Below, one piece after another: positions 28,622-39,990 of a stretch of 64,000 nt of DNA (the stretch's first letter is position 1; the number at the start of each line of letters is the position of its first letter). The stretch comes from Litchfieldia alkalitelluris (lineage in GTDB: Bacteria > Bacillota > Bacilli > Bacillales > Bacillaceae_L). Made by a program: the position numbers and the translations under genes. Under the pieces are notes generated by a model, which was not told the DNA's origin, did no database searches, and saw only the letters and a list, made by a program, of their open reading frames with translations. Location: NCBI RefSeq assembly GCF_002019645.1, contig NZ_KV917374.1, positions 1,562,696 to 1,626,695 on the forward strand, read 5' to 3'.

Positions 28622-29932
28622 ATGAAAAAATGGTTAATGTTATTATTGTCAGTCTTCATGGTATTCTCTCTCGCAGCTTGTAGTGGTAGTACATCTAGTG
28701 ATACTCCGGCAGACTCTGGAGATAGCGGAGATGGTGAGGAAAAACAAGAAGAAGTAAAACTTCGTATTGCTTGGTGGGGTTCTGAGCCAAGACATGATTA
28801 CACACTAAAGGTTATTGAAATGTATGAAAAAGAAAATCCAGGTGTAAAAATTCAAGCTGAGTATGCAAGCTGGGATGACTACTGGAAAAAGTTAGCGCCT
28901 CAGGCTTCAGCATCACAATTACCAGACATTATCCAAATGGACTTATCATATTTCTCTCAATATGCTGAAAATGGTCAGTTAACAGATTTAGCTCCTTTTA
29001 TCGGAAATCAACTTGATGTTACAAATTTCACTGATAACTATGTAGATGGTGGGAAAATCGGTGACAAGCTATATGGTTTTAACTTAGGGGTTAACGTTGT
29101 TGGTTTCCATTATGATGAAGCCTTATTAAAGCAGGTTGGAGTCGACTCTCTTTCTGAGGATTGGACTTGGGATGAATATAAAGAAGTTGCTGCTAAAGCA
29201 AAAGATGCAGGACTTTATGTGGACACTGGAATGAAAGCAGATGTGTTTTTCAACTACTATTTAAGAACACAAGGGAAATCTTTATACAATGAAGATGGAA
29301 CTGCACTAGGTTATGAAGATGATCAAATGTTTATTGATTTCTTTGGAATGACTTCACAGTTAGTAAAAGATGAAGCAGTACCAACTCCTGACTACATGGC
29401 ACAGATTAAAGGAATTGAAGATGATCCTGTAGTTAAACAAGATGCAATTGGTATTTGGCAATGGTCAAATCAGTTTGTTGGATTACAACAAGTAGCTAAC
29501 AGAGAATTGAAAATCCAAAACATGCCAGGACCTGGTACAAGTGATGGTTTATATCTAAAACCAAGTATGTTCTGGTCAGTTGCAAACAATTCTGAGCACA
29601 AAGAAGAAGCAGCTAAGTTCATCAGTTTCTTTGTAAACAATGAAGAAGCAAATAAATTAATCTTAGGTGACCGCGGAATTCCTGGATCATCTGTTGTGAA
29701 GGAAGCTCTTAAGCCAGTTCTTTCACCACAACAAGTTCAAGCATTTGATGCTGTTGCATGGGCTGAACAAAACAGTTCAGCATTTGATGGTCCAGATCCA
29801 ATTGGAGCAGGTGAGATCATTGAAACACTTGATCTTTTAGCTGAACAAATGGCTTATGGTCAACTTTCAGTAGAAGATGCAGCAAAACAATTTAGACAAC
29901 AAGCAGAAAGCATTTTATCTCAAAATAAATAA
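28622..29932 (+). CDS. yesO: ABC sugar-binding lipoprotein, YesO-like
   Basis: 436 residues. Signal peptide with lipobox LAAC, an acidic linker, then a CUT1 binding-protein fold (RIAWWGSEPRHDYTLKVIEM). It is the first gene of an importer operon with two permeases, preceded by a cre site and a strong ribosome site. It follows the YesMN-like regulators in the same order as B. subtilis yesMNOPQ, so rhamnogalacturonan oligosaccharides are the likely cargo. A close paralogue is encoded at 33145-34428. Confidence 0.88.
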   Translation: MKKWLMLLLSVFMVFSLAACSGSTSSDTPADSGDSGDGEEKQEEVKLRIAWWGSEPRHDYTLKVIEMYEKENPGVKIQAEYASWDDYWKKLAPQASASQLPDIIQMDLSYFSQYAENGQLTDLAPFIGNQLDVTNFTDNYVDGGKIGDKLYGFNLGVNVVGFHYDEALLKQVGVDSLSEDWTWDEYKEVAAKAKDAGLYVDTGMKADVFFNYYLRTQGKSLYNEDGTALGYEDDQMFIDFFGMTSQLVKDEAVPTPDYMAQIKGIEDDPVVKQDAIGIWQWSNQFVGLQQVANRELKIQNMPGPGTSDGLYLKPSMFWSVANNSEHKEEAAKFISFFVNNEEANKLILGDRGIPGSSVVKEALKPVLSPQQVQAFDAVAWAEQNSSAFDGPDPIGAGEIIETLDLLAEQMAYGQLSVEDAAKQFRQQAESILSQNK

Positions 29933-29941
29933 GGAAAATGA

Positions 29942-29973
29942 CTGATAGCTGATCATCTTCGATCAGCTATCAG
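29942..29973 (+). terminator. Hairpin between binding protein and permeases
   Basis: A perfect 13-bp stem (CTGATAGCTGATC and complement) with a six-base loop, followed by ACTTTATTCG. Probably an attenuating or 3'-protecting structure that gives more binding protein than permease. Confidence 0.75.
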
Positions 29974-30017
29974 ACTTTATTCGATTATTGGAATTATCCT
30001 AGAAAGGAAATGATCGT

Positions 30018-30917
30018 ATGAGTACACGCGCTCTCAAGCAAAATGTAACAGGGTACCTATTCATAAGTCCCTTTATTATTGGATTTCTAGCGTTTACTTT
30101 TATCCCCATTTTGGCTTCCTTATATTTTTCATTTACAAAATATAATATGTTCGGGGATCCTCAATGGATTGGGTTACAGAACTATGAAAAAATGTTTAAT
30201 GGTGACCCAAGATACTGGCAATCTCTAAAAGTAACCCTCCTTTATGTAATTGCTGGTGTTCCCTTAAGACTTGGATTCGCACTTATGGTTGCAATGATTT
30301 TAAACACAGCTTCTAGAGCCGTAGGGCTTTACCGTTCTTTATTCTATTTGCCATCTTTAATTGGTGGAAGTGTTGCGGTTGCAATTATGTGGCGTAACAT
30401 CTTCGGAGATGAGGGGATTATCAATCTACTACTTGTGTTCCTCGGTATTCCGGATGTCCGCTGGTTTGGAGATCCAACTGCAGCACTTTGGATGCTTATT
30501 TTCCTATCAGTTTGGCAGTTTGGGTCATCGATGTTAATTTTCTTAGCTGGGTTGAAAAGCATTCCAGTTACGTATTATGAAGCAGCAAGTGTAGATGGTG
30601 CTAACTATTTTCAAAAATTCTCGAAAATTACACTACCAATGTTAACGCCAGTTATTTTATTTAATACAATTATGCAAACTATTGCTGCATTCATGACATT
30701 CGTTCCTGCATTTATTATTTCAAAAGGAACTGGTGGTCCATTAGACGGTACACTTCTCTACTCATTATACTTGTTCATTCAAGGTTTTGAATTCTTTAAT
30801 ATGGGATATGCTTCTGCAATGGCTTGGATCATGTTAATCATTGTTGGTATTCTTACCGCGCTCATCTTCTTCTCATCGAAATTTTGGGTTCATTATGAAT
30901 CTGAAGGGGGGAAATAG
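30018..30917 (+). CDS. yesP: ABC sugar transporter permease, YesP-like (MalF type)
   Basis: 299 residues with six membrane helices. The cytoplasmic EAA loop ([22 protein letters not shown]) for docking the shared ATPase is present. ATG 30018 follows GAAAGGAAATG. It forms the membrane channel with the next gene, three bases downstream. No ATPase is encoded nearby; CUT1 importers often share an MsmX-type ATPase encoded elsewhere. Confidence 0.9.
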   Translation: MSTRALKQNVTGYLFISPFIIGFLAFTFIPILASLYFSFTKYNMFGDPQWIGLQNYEKMFNGDPRYWQSLKVTLLYVIAGVPLRLGFALMVAMILNTASRAVGLYRSLFYLPSLIGGSVAVAIMWRNIFGDEGIINLLLVFLGIPDVRWFGDPTAALWMLIFLSVWQFGSSMLIFLAGLKSIPVTYYEAASVDGANYFQKFSKITLPMLTPVILFNTIMQTIAAFMTFVPAFIISKGTGGPLDGTLLYSLYLFIQGFEFFNMGYASAMAWIMLIIVGILTALIFFSSKFWVHYESEGGK

Positions 30918-30919
30918 GA

Positions 30920-31813
30920 ATGCAATCAGATGTTAAAATAAAACCCGAAACAAATCCAAAAGGGTTACATGTGCCAAATGTAAAAAAACCTAAGTGGTGG
31001 ATTTATCATTTATTGGTCGGAACCTTTGCGGTACTAATGCTCTATCCGGTCATTTGGCTATTAATGAGTTCATTTAAGCCAAGTGAAACCATTTTCGTAA
31101 CAGCACAATCACTAATCCCAGATCCATGGATCTTTAGTAACTATGGTAAAGGGTGGGAAGGAATTGGTGGAAATACCTTTGGAGTGTTTATCAAAAACAC
31201 GGTTGTTCTTGTTATTTTTACAATGATTGGTCAAGTCATTTCCTCAGCTGTTATTGCGTTTGGATTTGCGAGATTAACATTTTTCGGAAAAGGTTTTTGG
31301 TTCGCACTAATGATGGTGACCTTAATGTTACCGTATGAGGTTGTTATGATTCCTCAGTACATTATTTTCGCGAAACTAGGATGGTTAGACTCAATTAAAC
31401 CTATTGCGATTCCAGCCTATTTTGGACATCCGTTTTTCATATTCTTACTTGTTCAGTTTATTAAAACGATACCAAGAGAATTGGATGAAGCAGCAACAAT
31501 CGATGGTTGTGGTACATTCAAGATTTTTTACAAGATTATCTTACCGTTGATTAAGCCAGCATTAGCTACTGCAGCAATTTTCTCGTTTTACTGGACTTGG
31601 GATAACTTATTAGGACCTGTTTTATACTTAAATAGTCCTGATAAATACACGGTTTCAATGGCATTAAATATGTTCTTAAGTAATGAAACAGTCTCAAACT
31701 GGGGTGCGATGTTTGCGATGTCGATTGTTACCTTAATACCGGTATTTGTGGTCTTCTTCTTGTTCCAAAGACATGTAGTTGAAGGTATTAGTACAAGTGG
31801 ATTAAAGGGGTAA
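30920..31813 (+). CDS. yesQ: ABC sugar transporter permease, YesQ-like (MalG type)
   Basis: 297 residues. A hydrophilic N-terminal tail is followed by six membrane helices and the EAA loop ([20 protein letters not shown]). The C-terminus ends GISTSGLKG as in MalG-type subunits. Start ATG 30920 follows GAAGGGGGGAAA. Partner of the preceding permease. Confidence 0.9.
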   Translation: MQSDVKIKPETNPKGLHVPNVKKPKWWIYHLLVGTFAVLMLYPVIWLLMSSFKPSETIFVTAQSLIPDPWIFSNYGKGWEGIGGNTFGVFIKNTVVLVIFTMIGQVISSAVIAFGFARLTFFGKGFWFALMMVTLMLPYEVVMIPQYIIFAKLGWLDSIKPIAIPAYFGHPFFIFLLVQFIKTIPRELDEAATIDGCGTFKIFYKIILPLIKPALATAAIFSFYWTWDNLLGPVLYLNSPDKYTVSMALNMFLSNETVSNWGAMFAMSIVTLIPVFVVFFLFQRHVVEGISTSGLKG

Positions 31814-31924
31814 GATCTTCGGAAGAAAAAGCCAGGGCTGTTTGGATTTGCAACAAGGGGTATACTGTTTTTCCAGAGACAAGGTTGTCATCTCGAAGTT
31901 AGTTATCACAGCGCAGTTATAAAA

Positions 31925-31960
31925 CCTTTCAAAAGCAACAGATCTGACGAAAACAGCCTT
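31925..31960 (+). repeat. Short dispersed repeat (AAAGCAACA...ACGAAAACAGCC)
   Basis: CTTTCAAAAGCAACA and ACGAAAACAGCC separated by eight bases. Similar blocks occur at 32946-32981 and 54128-54167, always in a leader region before a sugar-locus gene. Confidence 0.6.
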
Positions 31961-32053
31961 GTTTAAAAAACAGTATGATTCTAAAACCGGCAGGATTAAG
32001 TTAAACCTGTTAAAAAGGAATCAATATAATCTATTAAAAAGGAATGAGTATGT

Positions 32054-32713
32054 ATGGTTGAAACACATGGATTCTTAGGTGCTGTAAACAATGTTCTGGA
32101 ATGGATATCAAGATTAGCACTCTTAAATTTACTTTGGATATTCTTTTCATTCCTGGGGCTCATTGTGTTTGGATTATTTCCAGCAACAGTCGCGATGTTT
32201 TCCGTTGTTAGAAGATGGGCAATGGGAGAGATGGAGATATCCATTACAAAAGTGTTTTGGAAGTCATACAAAAAGGAATTTGCCAAGAGTAACCTTCTTG
32301 GGGGAATCATATCGAGCGTTGGATTGGTCTTAGTGATTGATTTTCTCTTTTTGAAGCAAGCTTCACCTCAGATACAACATTTCTTATTTGTTCCTTTTCT
32401 AATTATATTGATTCTTTTTATTTGTACATTGTTTTATGTGTTTCCTATGTATGTTCATTATGAAATGAAATTGCTGGATGTACTTAAAAATTCCTTCATC
32501 GTGATGATAATGAGGCCACTTTCAACCATTATGATGTTCGTATGTGGTGTGGGATTAATGATCCTTTTATCGTTTGCTCCGCCGTTACTGATCATTTGTA
32601 GCGGAAATGTTTTTGCGTTGCTGATGACAAAGCCTGCAATGAATGCTTTTAATCATATAAACCGTAAATATGAGAAAGTAAAGGGGTTAAAAGAACAAAA
32701 TGTAGCACTTTAA
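32054..32713 (+). CDS. DUF624 membrane protein, YesL/YesV-like
   Basis: 219 residues with about five membrane helices. The N-terminal NLLWIFFSFLGLIVFGLFPATVAM pattern is typical of DUF624 (YesL family). Such proteins accompany CUT1 importers for plant glycans in Bacillus; their exact role is unknown. ATG 32054 has AAAAAGGA about ten bases upstream. It may be read as the tail of the importer operon, although a 240-base gap precedes it. Confidence 0.88.
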   Translation: MVETHGFLGAVNNVLEWISRLALLNLLWIFFSFLGLIVFGLFPATVAMFSVVRRWAMGEMEISITKVFWKSYKKEFAKSNLLGGIISSVGLVLVIDFLFLKQASPQIQHFLFVPFLIILILFICTLFYVFPMYVHYEMKLLDVLKNSFIVMIMRPLSTIMMFVCGVGLMILLSFAPPLLIICSGNVFALLMTKPAMNAFNHINRKYEKVKGLKEQNVAL

Positions 32714-32727
32714 GTAGACCTACTAAA

Positions 32728-32741
32728 TGTAAATGTTTACA
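32728..32741. promoter_or_regulatory. Perfect palindrome, cre-like
   Basis: TGTAAATGTTTACA is a perfect 14-base palindrome. It differs from an ideal cre only in having TG where the central CG is expected. It lies about 400 bases before the next gene, so its role is uncertain. Confidence 0.35.
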
Positions 32742-34428
<1,687 letters not shown>

Positions 34429-34450
34429 AATGCAAGGGAGGATGTTAATC

Positions 34451-35482
34451 ATGGCAAAACTTCATTTTGATGAAACTGAGATTACTAAATTAATTGATCG
34501 TGTCGTGAAAAGAACCTTTGAAATGGACTTTAATTGGGATTGGCCAGGTGGTGTTGCTTTTTATGGAGTGGCATGTGCCTATGAAGCAACTGAAAAACAA
34601 GACTATATTGATTTATTAAAAGCCTGGGTTGATGAAAAGCTTGAGGATGGCTTGCCAAGGCTATCAATCAATGGCGTATCGATTGGTCATTGTCTAATTA
34701 CACTTTATACCGTTACAGGGGATGAGAAGTATTTAGATGTGATTAAAGAGATGGCTGATTATTTACATAACGAAGCACATCGTTTTGCAGATGGAATTTT
34801 CCAGCATACTGTAAACTCAGTAAAGGATGTATTTCCTGAGCAAGCTTGGGTAGATACGATGATGATGGCAGGACTATTTCTTTTACGAGTGGGACGATTA
34901 CTAGAACGTGAGGATTATTTTAAAGACGGTCTTAAGCAGTATCATGGGCATGAAGATTTCTTGCAGGACCCAGTAACAAATCTCTATTATCATGGTTGGG
35001 ATAATATAGCTCAAAATCACATGTCATCGATTTATTGGGCTCGTGGCAATGGATGGGCTGCTTTGACTATGGCAAAGGCATTAGGGTTAATCGAGGTACA
35101 GGATCCATCGTATATGATTATTGATGGTTCTTTACGTGATCAATTAAGTGCGTTAGTGCGACTTCAAGGGGAAACAGGATTATGGCATACGATTGTGGAT
35201 GATCCTACTTCATACTATGAAATCTCAGGATCGGTTGCGATTGCAGCGGCACTGATGACTCGAGGAAGTCTTTATAATAAGTATATTCAAAAGGCGATAG
35301 ATGGGATCCTTAATGAAATTGAAGAGGATGGAAAGGTATCAAAGGTTTCAGCGGGTACGGCTGTCATGAATGATGCCGATGGATATAAGAATGTTCCGTT
35401 TAAGCGTATTCAAGGTTGGGGGCAAGGGTTAACACTAGTGTTTTTAGCTGAGTTATTGAAGAGTCGGAAACAGGTGTTTTAA
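34451..35482 (+). CDS. yesR: Unsaturated rhamnogalacturonyl hydrolase, GH105
   Basis: Removes the unsaturated galacturonyl residue left at the end of oligosaccharides by the lyase. About 343 residues, the length of YesR, no signal peptide, cytoplasmic. The (alpha/alpha)6 fold markers include the catalytic Asp in EQAWVDTMMMAG, plus HGWDN and SIYWARGNGWAAL. ATG 34451 is preceded by AAGGGAGG; earlier in-frame ATGs at 34421, 34430 and 34442 overlap the previous gene or the ribosome site. Its product would be rhamnosyl-terminated chains for the rhamnosidase encoded downstream. Confidence 0.92.
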   Translation: MAKLHFDETEITKLIDRVVKRTFEMDFNWDWPGGVAFYGVACAYEATEKQDYIDLLKAWVDEKLEDGLPRLSINGVSIGHCLITLYTVTGDEKYLDVIKEMADYLHNEAHRFADGIFQHTVNSVKDVFPEQAWVDTMMMAGLFLLRVGRLLEREDYFKDGLKQYHGHEDFLQDPVTNLYYHGWDNIAQNHMSSIYWARGNGWAALTMAKALGLIEVQDPSYMIIDGSLRDQLSALVRLQGETGLWHTIVDDPTSYYEISGSVAIAAALMTRGSLYNKYIQKAIDGILNEIEEDGKVSKVSAGTAVMNDADGYKNVPFKRIQGWGQGLTLVFLAELLKSRKQVF

Positions 35483-35525
35483 TTGATAGTTATTTTCTAG
35501 GGCAACACTGAAAATAACTGGGGGT

Positions 35526-35668
35526 GGAGAGTTCCATTCGCTGCAGTTCACTCGCTTTCCGCAGGGCGGTCCGGGAGCCTCCTCGTCGCCTGTGGCTCCT
35601 GTGGGGTCTCCCGAGACCGACCGCTATATATATCCTGTAGGAGTCGAGTGACCTTCCGCTCATTCCAC
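35526..35668 (-). repeat. GC-rich dispersed repeat, copy B
   Basis: Reverse-orientation copy, with GTTCCATTCGCTGCAGTTCA at the left and CCGCTCATTCCAC at the right. The internal GCCTCCTCGTCGCC block is conserved. Confidence 0.8.
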
Positions 35669-35753
35669 ACAAAGTGAGCAACATTTTTATTCTACATGGT
35701 GCTAATTTTGAATTAGCATGAATGTCTATCCTGAAAATACATTTGGTTAGCTG

Positions 35754-35882
35754 AGTTCCAGTCGCTGCGATTCACGCTCTTTCCACGGGCGGTGCTGTGA
35801 ACCTCTTCGTCGGAGGATCCTGCGGGGTCTCACTTTGCCACGTGTATTCCGCAGGAGTCGCGTGGCTCTCCGCTCATTCCAA
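35754..35882 (-). repeat. GC-rich dispersed repeat, copy C
   Basis: A second reverse copy 85 bases after copy B, diverged from it (GAGTTCCAGTCGCTGCGATT at the left, CTCCGCTCATTCC at the right). The two copies fill most of the 590-base gap between the GH105 and esterase genes. Confidence 0.8.
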
Positions 35883-36074
35883 GTACTCAGTAAGCCAAAT
35901 GCTATTATAGATCAAGACACTGTGTTAGCGAACATTTTAGAAAATGATTGAGTACATAGCAATTAAACATAAACCACGATACCGTGGTTTTTACTTTATG
36001 TACAGCTGTTTTGAATGTTGAATGCATTTTGAAGGAAAACTATTAAGATTAATTGTTTAGTAGGAGGTTACGAG

Positions 36075-37184
36075 ATGTCAGAGAAGTATTTATTTGACTT
36101 TGGAACTGGAGAGGCATTTCCAGGTTATACGAAGGTAACAGAGAAAAGTGTTTATAGTGATAAAAGTGGATTTGGTTTTAGTCGTTCTGACCAAATGTAT
36201 ATGATAAATCGAGAAACATCGAAACCGTTATTTAGTGATTTTTGTATTCCTCTAAGAAATAGCTTTTTAGTGGATGTACCAAACGGTGTCTATACGATTA
36301 CTTTCTTAATTGGTGATGCATTAGTCGAAACAGAAACAACGATTAAGTATAACGATAACAAAGTATTGATACGTGAATTGAAAACGTACCCAAAACAATT
36401 TGTAAGAGAAAGTTTTACAGTGAATGTTAATGATGGAAGAATCAAGCTGACTTTTTTCGGCTGCGCTCCTCGAATCAATGCGATGGAGATCTCACTGAAG
36501 AAGGATGCTGTTGCCATGTTTTTAGCAGGTGATTCAACTGTCGCCGATCAACCAATCGATGGTTATCCATATGCGGGCTGGGGGCAATGTCTGCCTCAGT
36601 ATATTAAAGCAGATGCAGTTGTTTGTAATCATGCATATTCCGGAAGAAGTTCTAAAAGTTTCATAGATGAAGGTAGGCTTGACTCAATTTGGGATCAAAT
36701 AAAAACAGGGGATTTTTTGTTCATACAGTTTGGACATAATGATTCAAAGCCTGATAAAGCACGTCATACCGACCCATTCACAACCTATAAAGAGTACTTG
36801 AAGATTTATATTGACGGTGCAAGACAACGAGGAGCGACACCTATACTCATTACATCGGTTCAACGCAGAATGTTTAATGATGATGGAAAGATTATTGAGA
36901 CCCATGGTGATTATATTTTAGCAGTTAAGGAGCTTGCGATTGAAGAAGGTGTACTGTTACTAGATTTGGCAGAAAAAAGTAAGAACCTTTACGAAAAATT
37001 AGGTCGTGAAGGTTCGAAAGCCCTTTTGATGTGGGGAGTTCCTGGAGAGTTCTTGAATTTTCCTAATGGTGTTAGTGATAATACTCATTTTCAAGAATAT
37101 GGTGCGAATTTTATTGCTGAATTAGTTGTAGAAGGTTTAAGGGAATTTAACTTACAATCTTTGAACTTATGTTTAAGGTCTTAG
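36075..37184 (+). CDS. SGNH esterase, probable rhamnogalacturonan acetylesterase
   Basis: 369 residues. The first ~145 form a beta-rich, galactose-binding-like module (YLFDFGTGEAFPGYTKVT). The rest is an SGNH hydrolase of the RhgT type: nucleophile Ser in AGDSTVADQ, Gly in GWGQC, Asn in FGHNDSKP, and the Asp/His pair in SDNTHFQEYGA. It probably removes acetyl groups from rhamnogalacturonan oligosaccharides. No signal peptide. ATG 36075 follows TAGGAGG. Starts an operon-like run with the GH42 and second esterase genes. Confidence 0.85.
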   Translation: MSEKYLFDFGTGEAFPGYTKVTEKSVYSDKSGFGFSRSDQMYMINRETSKPLFSDFCIPLRNSFLVDVPNGVYTITFLIGDALVETETTIKYNDNKVLIRELKTYPKQFVRESFTVNVNDGRIKLTFFGCAPRINAMEISLKKDAVAMFLAGDSTVADQPIDGYPYAGWGQCLPQYIKADAVVCNHAYSGRSSKSFIDEGRLDSIWDQIKTGDFLFIQFGHNDSKPDKARHTDPFTTYKEYLKIYIDGARQRGATPILITSVQRRMFNDDGKIIETHGDYILAVKELAIEEGVLLLDLAEKSKNLYEKLGREGSKALLMWGVPGEFLNFPNGVSDNTHFQEYGANFIAELVVEGLREFNLQSLNLCLRS

Positions 37185-37229
37185 ATAGTTTCTTTGTTTC
37201 AAAAAATCAATGATTGATAGGTGAAAAGG

Positions 37230-39221
37230 ATGACAAAAAAATTATATCACGGTGCCGCTTACTATCCAGAGCTGTGGCCAGAGGAAACAATAGAGGAAGA
37301 TATCAAATATATGCTTGAGGCGGGAATCAATGTTGTGAGAATTGGTGAATTTGCTTGGTCATCAATGGAAAAAGAAGAAGGAAAGATCGACTTGAGTTTT
37401 TTTGTTAACATCATCAACAGGTTGAGTGAACATGGAATTGAGACAGTGATGTGTACACCAACGCCAACGCCGCCAATCTGGTTAACTCATAATCATCCTG
37501 AACGAATGCATGTAGATCAAGAAGGACATGTGATGGTTCACGGCTCGAGGCAGCACATTTGTACCAACAATCCTGTTTTCAGGGAAAAAGCAGCGATCAT
37601 TACGAGAGAAATCGCAAAAGCAATCGGAAATCTTCCTGATGTGATTGCTTGGCAGCTAGATAATGAATTTAAATGTCATGTCAGTGAGTGCTATTGTGAG
37701 ACATGTAAATCACTGTGGCATCAATGGTTAGAAGAAAGATATGGCACAATTGATGTGTTAAATGAAGCATGGGGTGCCCATATTTGGAGCCAACACTACG
37801 GGCGGTTTGATCAAGTTCCGCAGCCTAAGGTTGCACCATTTCTTCATAATTCATCATTAAAAACGATGTATCAGTTATTTTCTTTTGAAAAGATTGCAGA
37901 GTTTGCTGATGAACAAGCGGCGATTATCCGTAAGTATTCAGATGCACCAATCACCCATAATAGTACAACATTTTTCCACGTGGATAATGAAAGACTTTAT
38001 GAAAACTTGGATTTCGCATCATTTGACACGTATGCGGAAAAAAGCAACTTTGCTTCCTACTTATTTAATTGTGATTTATGGAGAAATTTTAAAGCGGGAA
38101 GAGACTTTTGGATTATGGAAACAAGTCCGTCACATGCTGCGTCACTGGCAAGTCACTCTGCTCCACATCCAAATGGATATCTGATGGCAGAAGCTGTGGC
38201 AGCTTATGCGTTAGGAGGAGAAGCATTTTGTTATTGGCTTTGGAGACAACAACGTACAGGTTGTGAACAACCACACGGATCGGTGTTAAGTGCTTGGGGT
38301 AAACCGACTGTTGGGTTTGAAAATGTGAAGGAAGTTGAGTCTGCACGAAAAGAGATTGAATCTATCATTCTAGCTTCTAGACCATTACAAGCAGAAGTAG
38401 GAATTACTTATTCAGATAGGTCGCGGGCTTATTTTAAAACAGAGCCACATCGAGATTTAGACTATCGAGCACTAATTTCTAATTTCTACGAAAAAGTGTT
38501 ATCAAATGGCTACCATCGAGATCTCTTACCTGAGAAAGCTAGTTTACAAGGCTATAAATTATTGTTTACGCCTTTTCTACATTATGTTTCTAAACCTTAT
38601 ATGGAACGAGCAATGAAATTTGTAGAAGAGGGTGGAGTGTGGGTGGTTGGTCCTCTGACAGGGGGAAGAACAGAGAATCACACGATTCATACGAATGCTG
38701 CATTAGGAGAGTTGGAAGAACTGGCAGGAATTGAAACATTATTTACTTACCCGATGGATGGAACAGCGTCTATTGGTGAATTTCTAGACACTACTGCTCC
38801 ATTAAGCCTGTGGAGTGCGGTTTTTGATGCTAAAGATGCAAAAACAGTTGGAATCATTAACGAAGGTATCTCTGCTGGGCATGCTTTTATCACAGAAAAA
38901 AGCCGAGGAAAAGGTAAAATTGTTATGCTTGGTTCGTTGCCTGAAGGAGAAGCGGGTGACATTTTATTGAGTAAACTGATAAACCATTATGCGGAAGATG
39001 CAAACGTTCAACTACATACTGATGTATCTAAAGGAACGATTGTGGCACCAAGGGATCTTAACGGTGATGTAGTTTGGGTGATTGTGAACATGGACGGTCA
39101 TGGTGGTACAGTCACATTGCCGTGTATTGGGATTGATTCTTTAACAGGTGGCACAGTTGATAAGGGAATTTTAAAATTGAATCCGTTTGAATATAAAGTG
39201 ATTAAACTTAAGAGTAACTGA
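37230..39221 (+). CDS. yesZ: Beta-galactosidase, GH42, YesZ-like
   Basis: Removes beta-linked galactose from pectin galactan side chains in the cytoplasm. 663 residues, the length of YesZ. It has the acid/base Glu in IAWQLDNEFKC (about residue 146), the zinc-cluster cysteines in CHVSECYCETC, and the nucleophile Glu in FWIMETSPS. The trimerisation and C-terminal domains follow. ATG 37230 is preceded by AGGTGA; GTG 37221 lacks a site. It ends just before the second esterase gene. Confidence 0.93.
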   Translation: MTKKLYHGAAYYPELWPEETIEEDIKYMLEAGINVVRIGEFAWSSMEKEEGKIDLSFFVNIINRLSEHGIETVMCTPTPTPPIWLTHNHPERMHVDQEGHVMVHGSRQHICTNNPVFREKAAIITREIAKAIGNLPDVIAWQLDNEFKCHVSECYCETCKSLWHQWLEERYGTIDVLNEAWGAHIWSQHYGRFDQVPQPKVAPFLHNSSLKTMYQLFSFEKIAEFADEQAAIIRKYSDAPITHNSTTFFHVDNERLYENLDFASFDTYAEKSNFASYLFNCDLWRNFKAGRDFWIMETSPSHAASLASHSAPHPNGYLMAEAVAAYALGGEAFCYWLWRQQRTGCEQPHGSVLSAWGKPTVGFENVKEVESARKEIESIILASRPLQAEVGITYSDRSRAYFKTEPHRDLDYRALISNFYEKVLSNGYHRDLLPEKASLQGYKLLFTPFLHYVSKPYMERAMKFVEEGGVWVVGPLTGGRTENHTIHTNAALGELEELAGIETLFTYPMDGTASIGEFLDTTAPLSLWSAVFDAKDAKTVGIINEGISAGHAFITEKSRGKGKIVMLGSLPEGEAGDILLSKLINHYAEDANVQLHTDVSKGTIVAPRDLNGDVVWVIVNMDGHGGTVTLPCIGIDSLTGGTVDKGILKLNPFEYKVIKLKSN

Positions 39222-39238
39222 GGAGAGTGAGAATAAAA

Positions 39239-39895
39239 ATGGAACAAAACAAACATAGAATTCTTTTTCAAGGAGATTCGATTACAGATGGAGCACGCTC
39301 ACGTAATGAAGATAAAAGTCATTTAGTAGGTGCTAGTTATGCGTTCAAGATTGCAGGAAAGCTTAGTTATGAACTTGCTGAGAAAACTCCTGTATTTATG
39401 AATAGAGGAATCAGTGGGAATCGCGTATCTGATTTGTATGCACGCTGGAATGAGGATGCAATTAGTTTAAATCCAACCCTGATCAGTTTTTTAATAGGTG
39501 TTAATGATGCTTGGCGTTATATGGCGAAGGAACCAAGTGGAGTGACCGATCGGTTTGAACGAGCTTATCGACATTTATTAGAGGAAACGAGAGAAGTGCT
39601 TCCGGATACAGGTTTAATCATATGTGAACCATTTATTTTAAAAACAGGTGTCACAGCCGAGAACTGGGATGCTATGAATGATCGATTACAAAAGTATCAG
39701 GAACGATCTTCTAATTTAGCAAAAGAATTTGATGCAGTTTTTGTTCCACTACAAGATGCGTTTAATGAAGCAAGCAAAATGACAGAAGCTCACTTTTGGC
39801 TGTGGGATGGAGTACACCCAACCCCAGCAGGGCACGAACTTATCGCAAGAGAATGGTTAAGTGTTGTTCAAAAAAGTAAATTAGCGATTATTTAA
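39239..39895 (+). CDS. SGNH/GDSL-family esterase
   Basis: About 218 residues, cytoplasmic. Block I Ser is in FQGDSITDGAR, the block II Gly in NRGISGNRV, block III in IGVNDAWR, and the Asp/His pair in WDGVHPTPAGH. It resembles the small esterases of the yes region and probably deacetylates oligosaccharides. AGGAG at 39221-39225 precedes ATG 39239; GTG 39227 is too close to it. Last gene before the long 52-bp array. Confidence 0.85.
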   Translation: MEQNKHRILFQGDSITDGARSRNEDKSHLVGASYAFKIAGKLSYELAEKTPVFMNRGISGNRVSDLYARWNEDAISLNPTLISFLIGVNDAWRYMAKEPSGVTDRFERAYRHLLEETREVLPDTGLIICEPFILKTGVTAENWDAMNDRLQKYQERSSNLAKEFDAVFVPLQDAFNEASKMTEAHFWLWDGVHPTPAGHELIAREWLSVVQKSKLAII

Positions 39896-39990
39896 TAGGT
39901 GAAAGACATTTAAAGAGCCTTATGTAACGGTATAAGAATGTCTAGTGGTATGGGAAATTTCTTAGATCTATTTGTGTTGCTGATGATCTT

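Noticed and set aside
35490-35684. 64-codon reverse open frame between the GH105 and esterase genes
   Set aside because: Lies entirely within the GC-rich repeat copy B.
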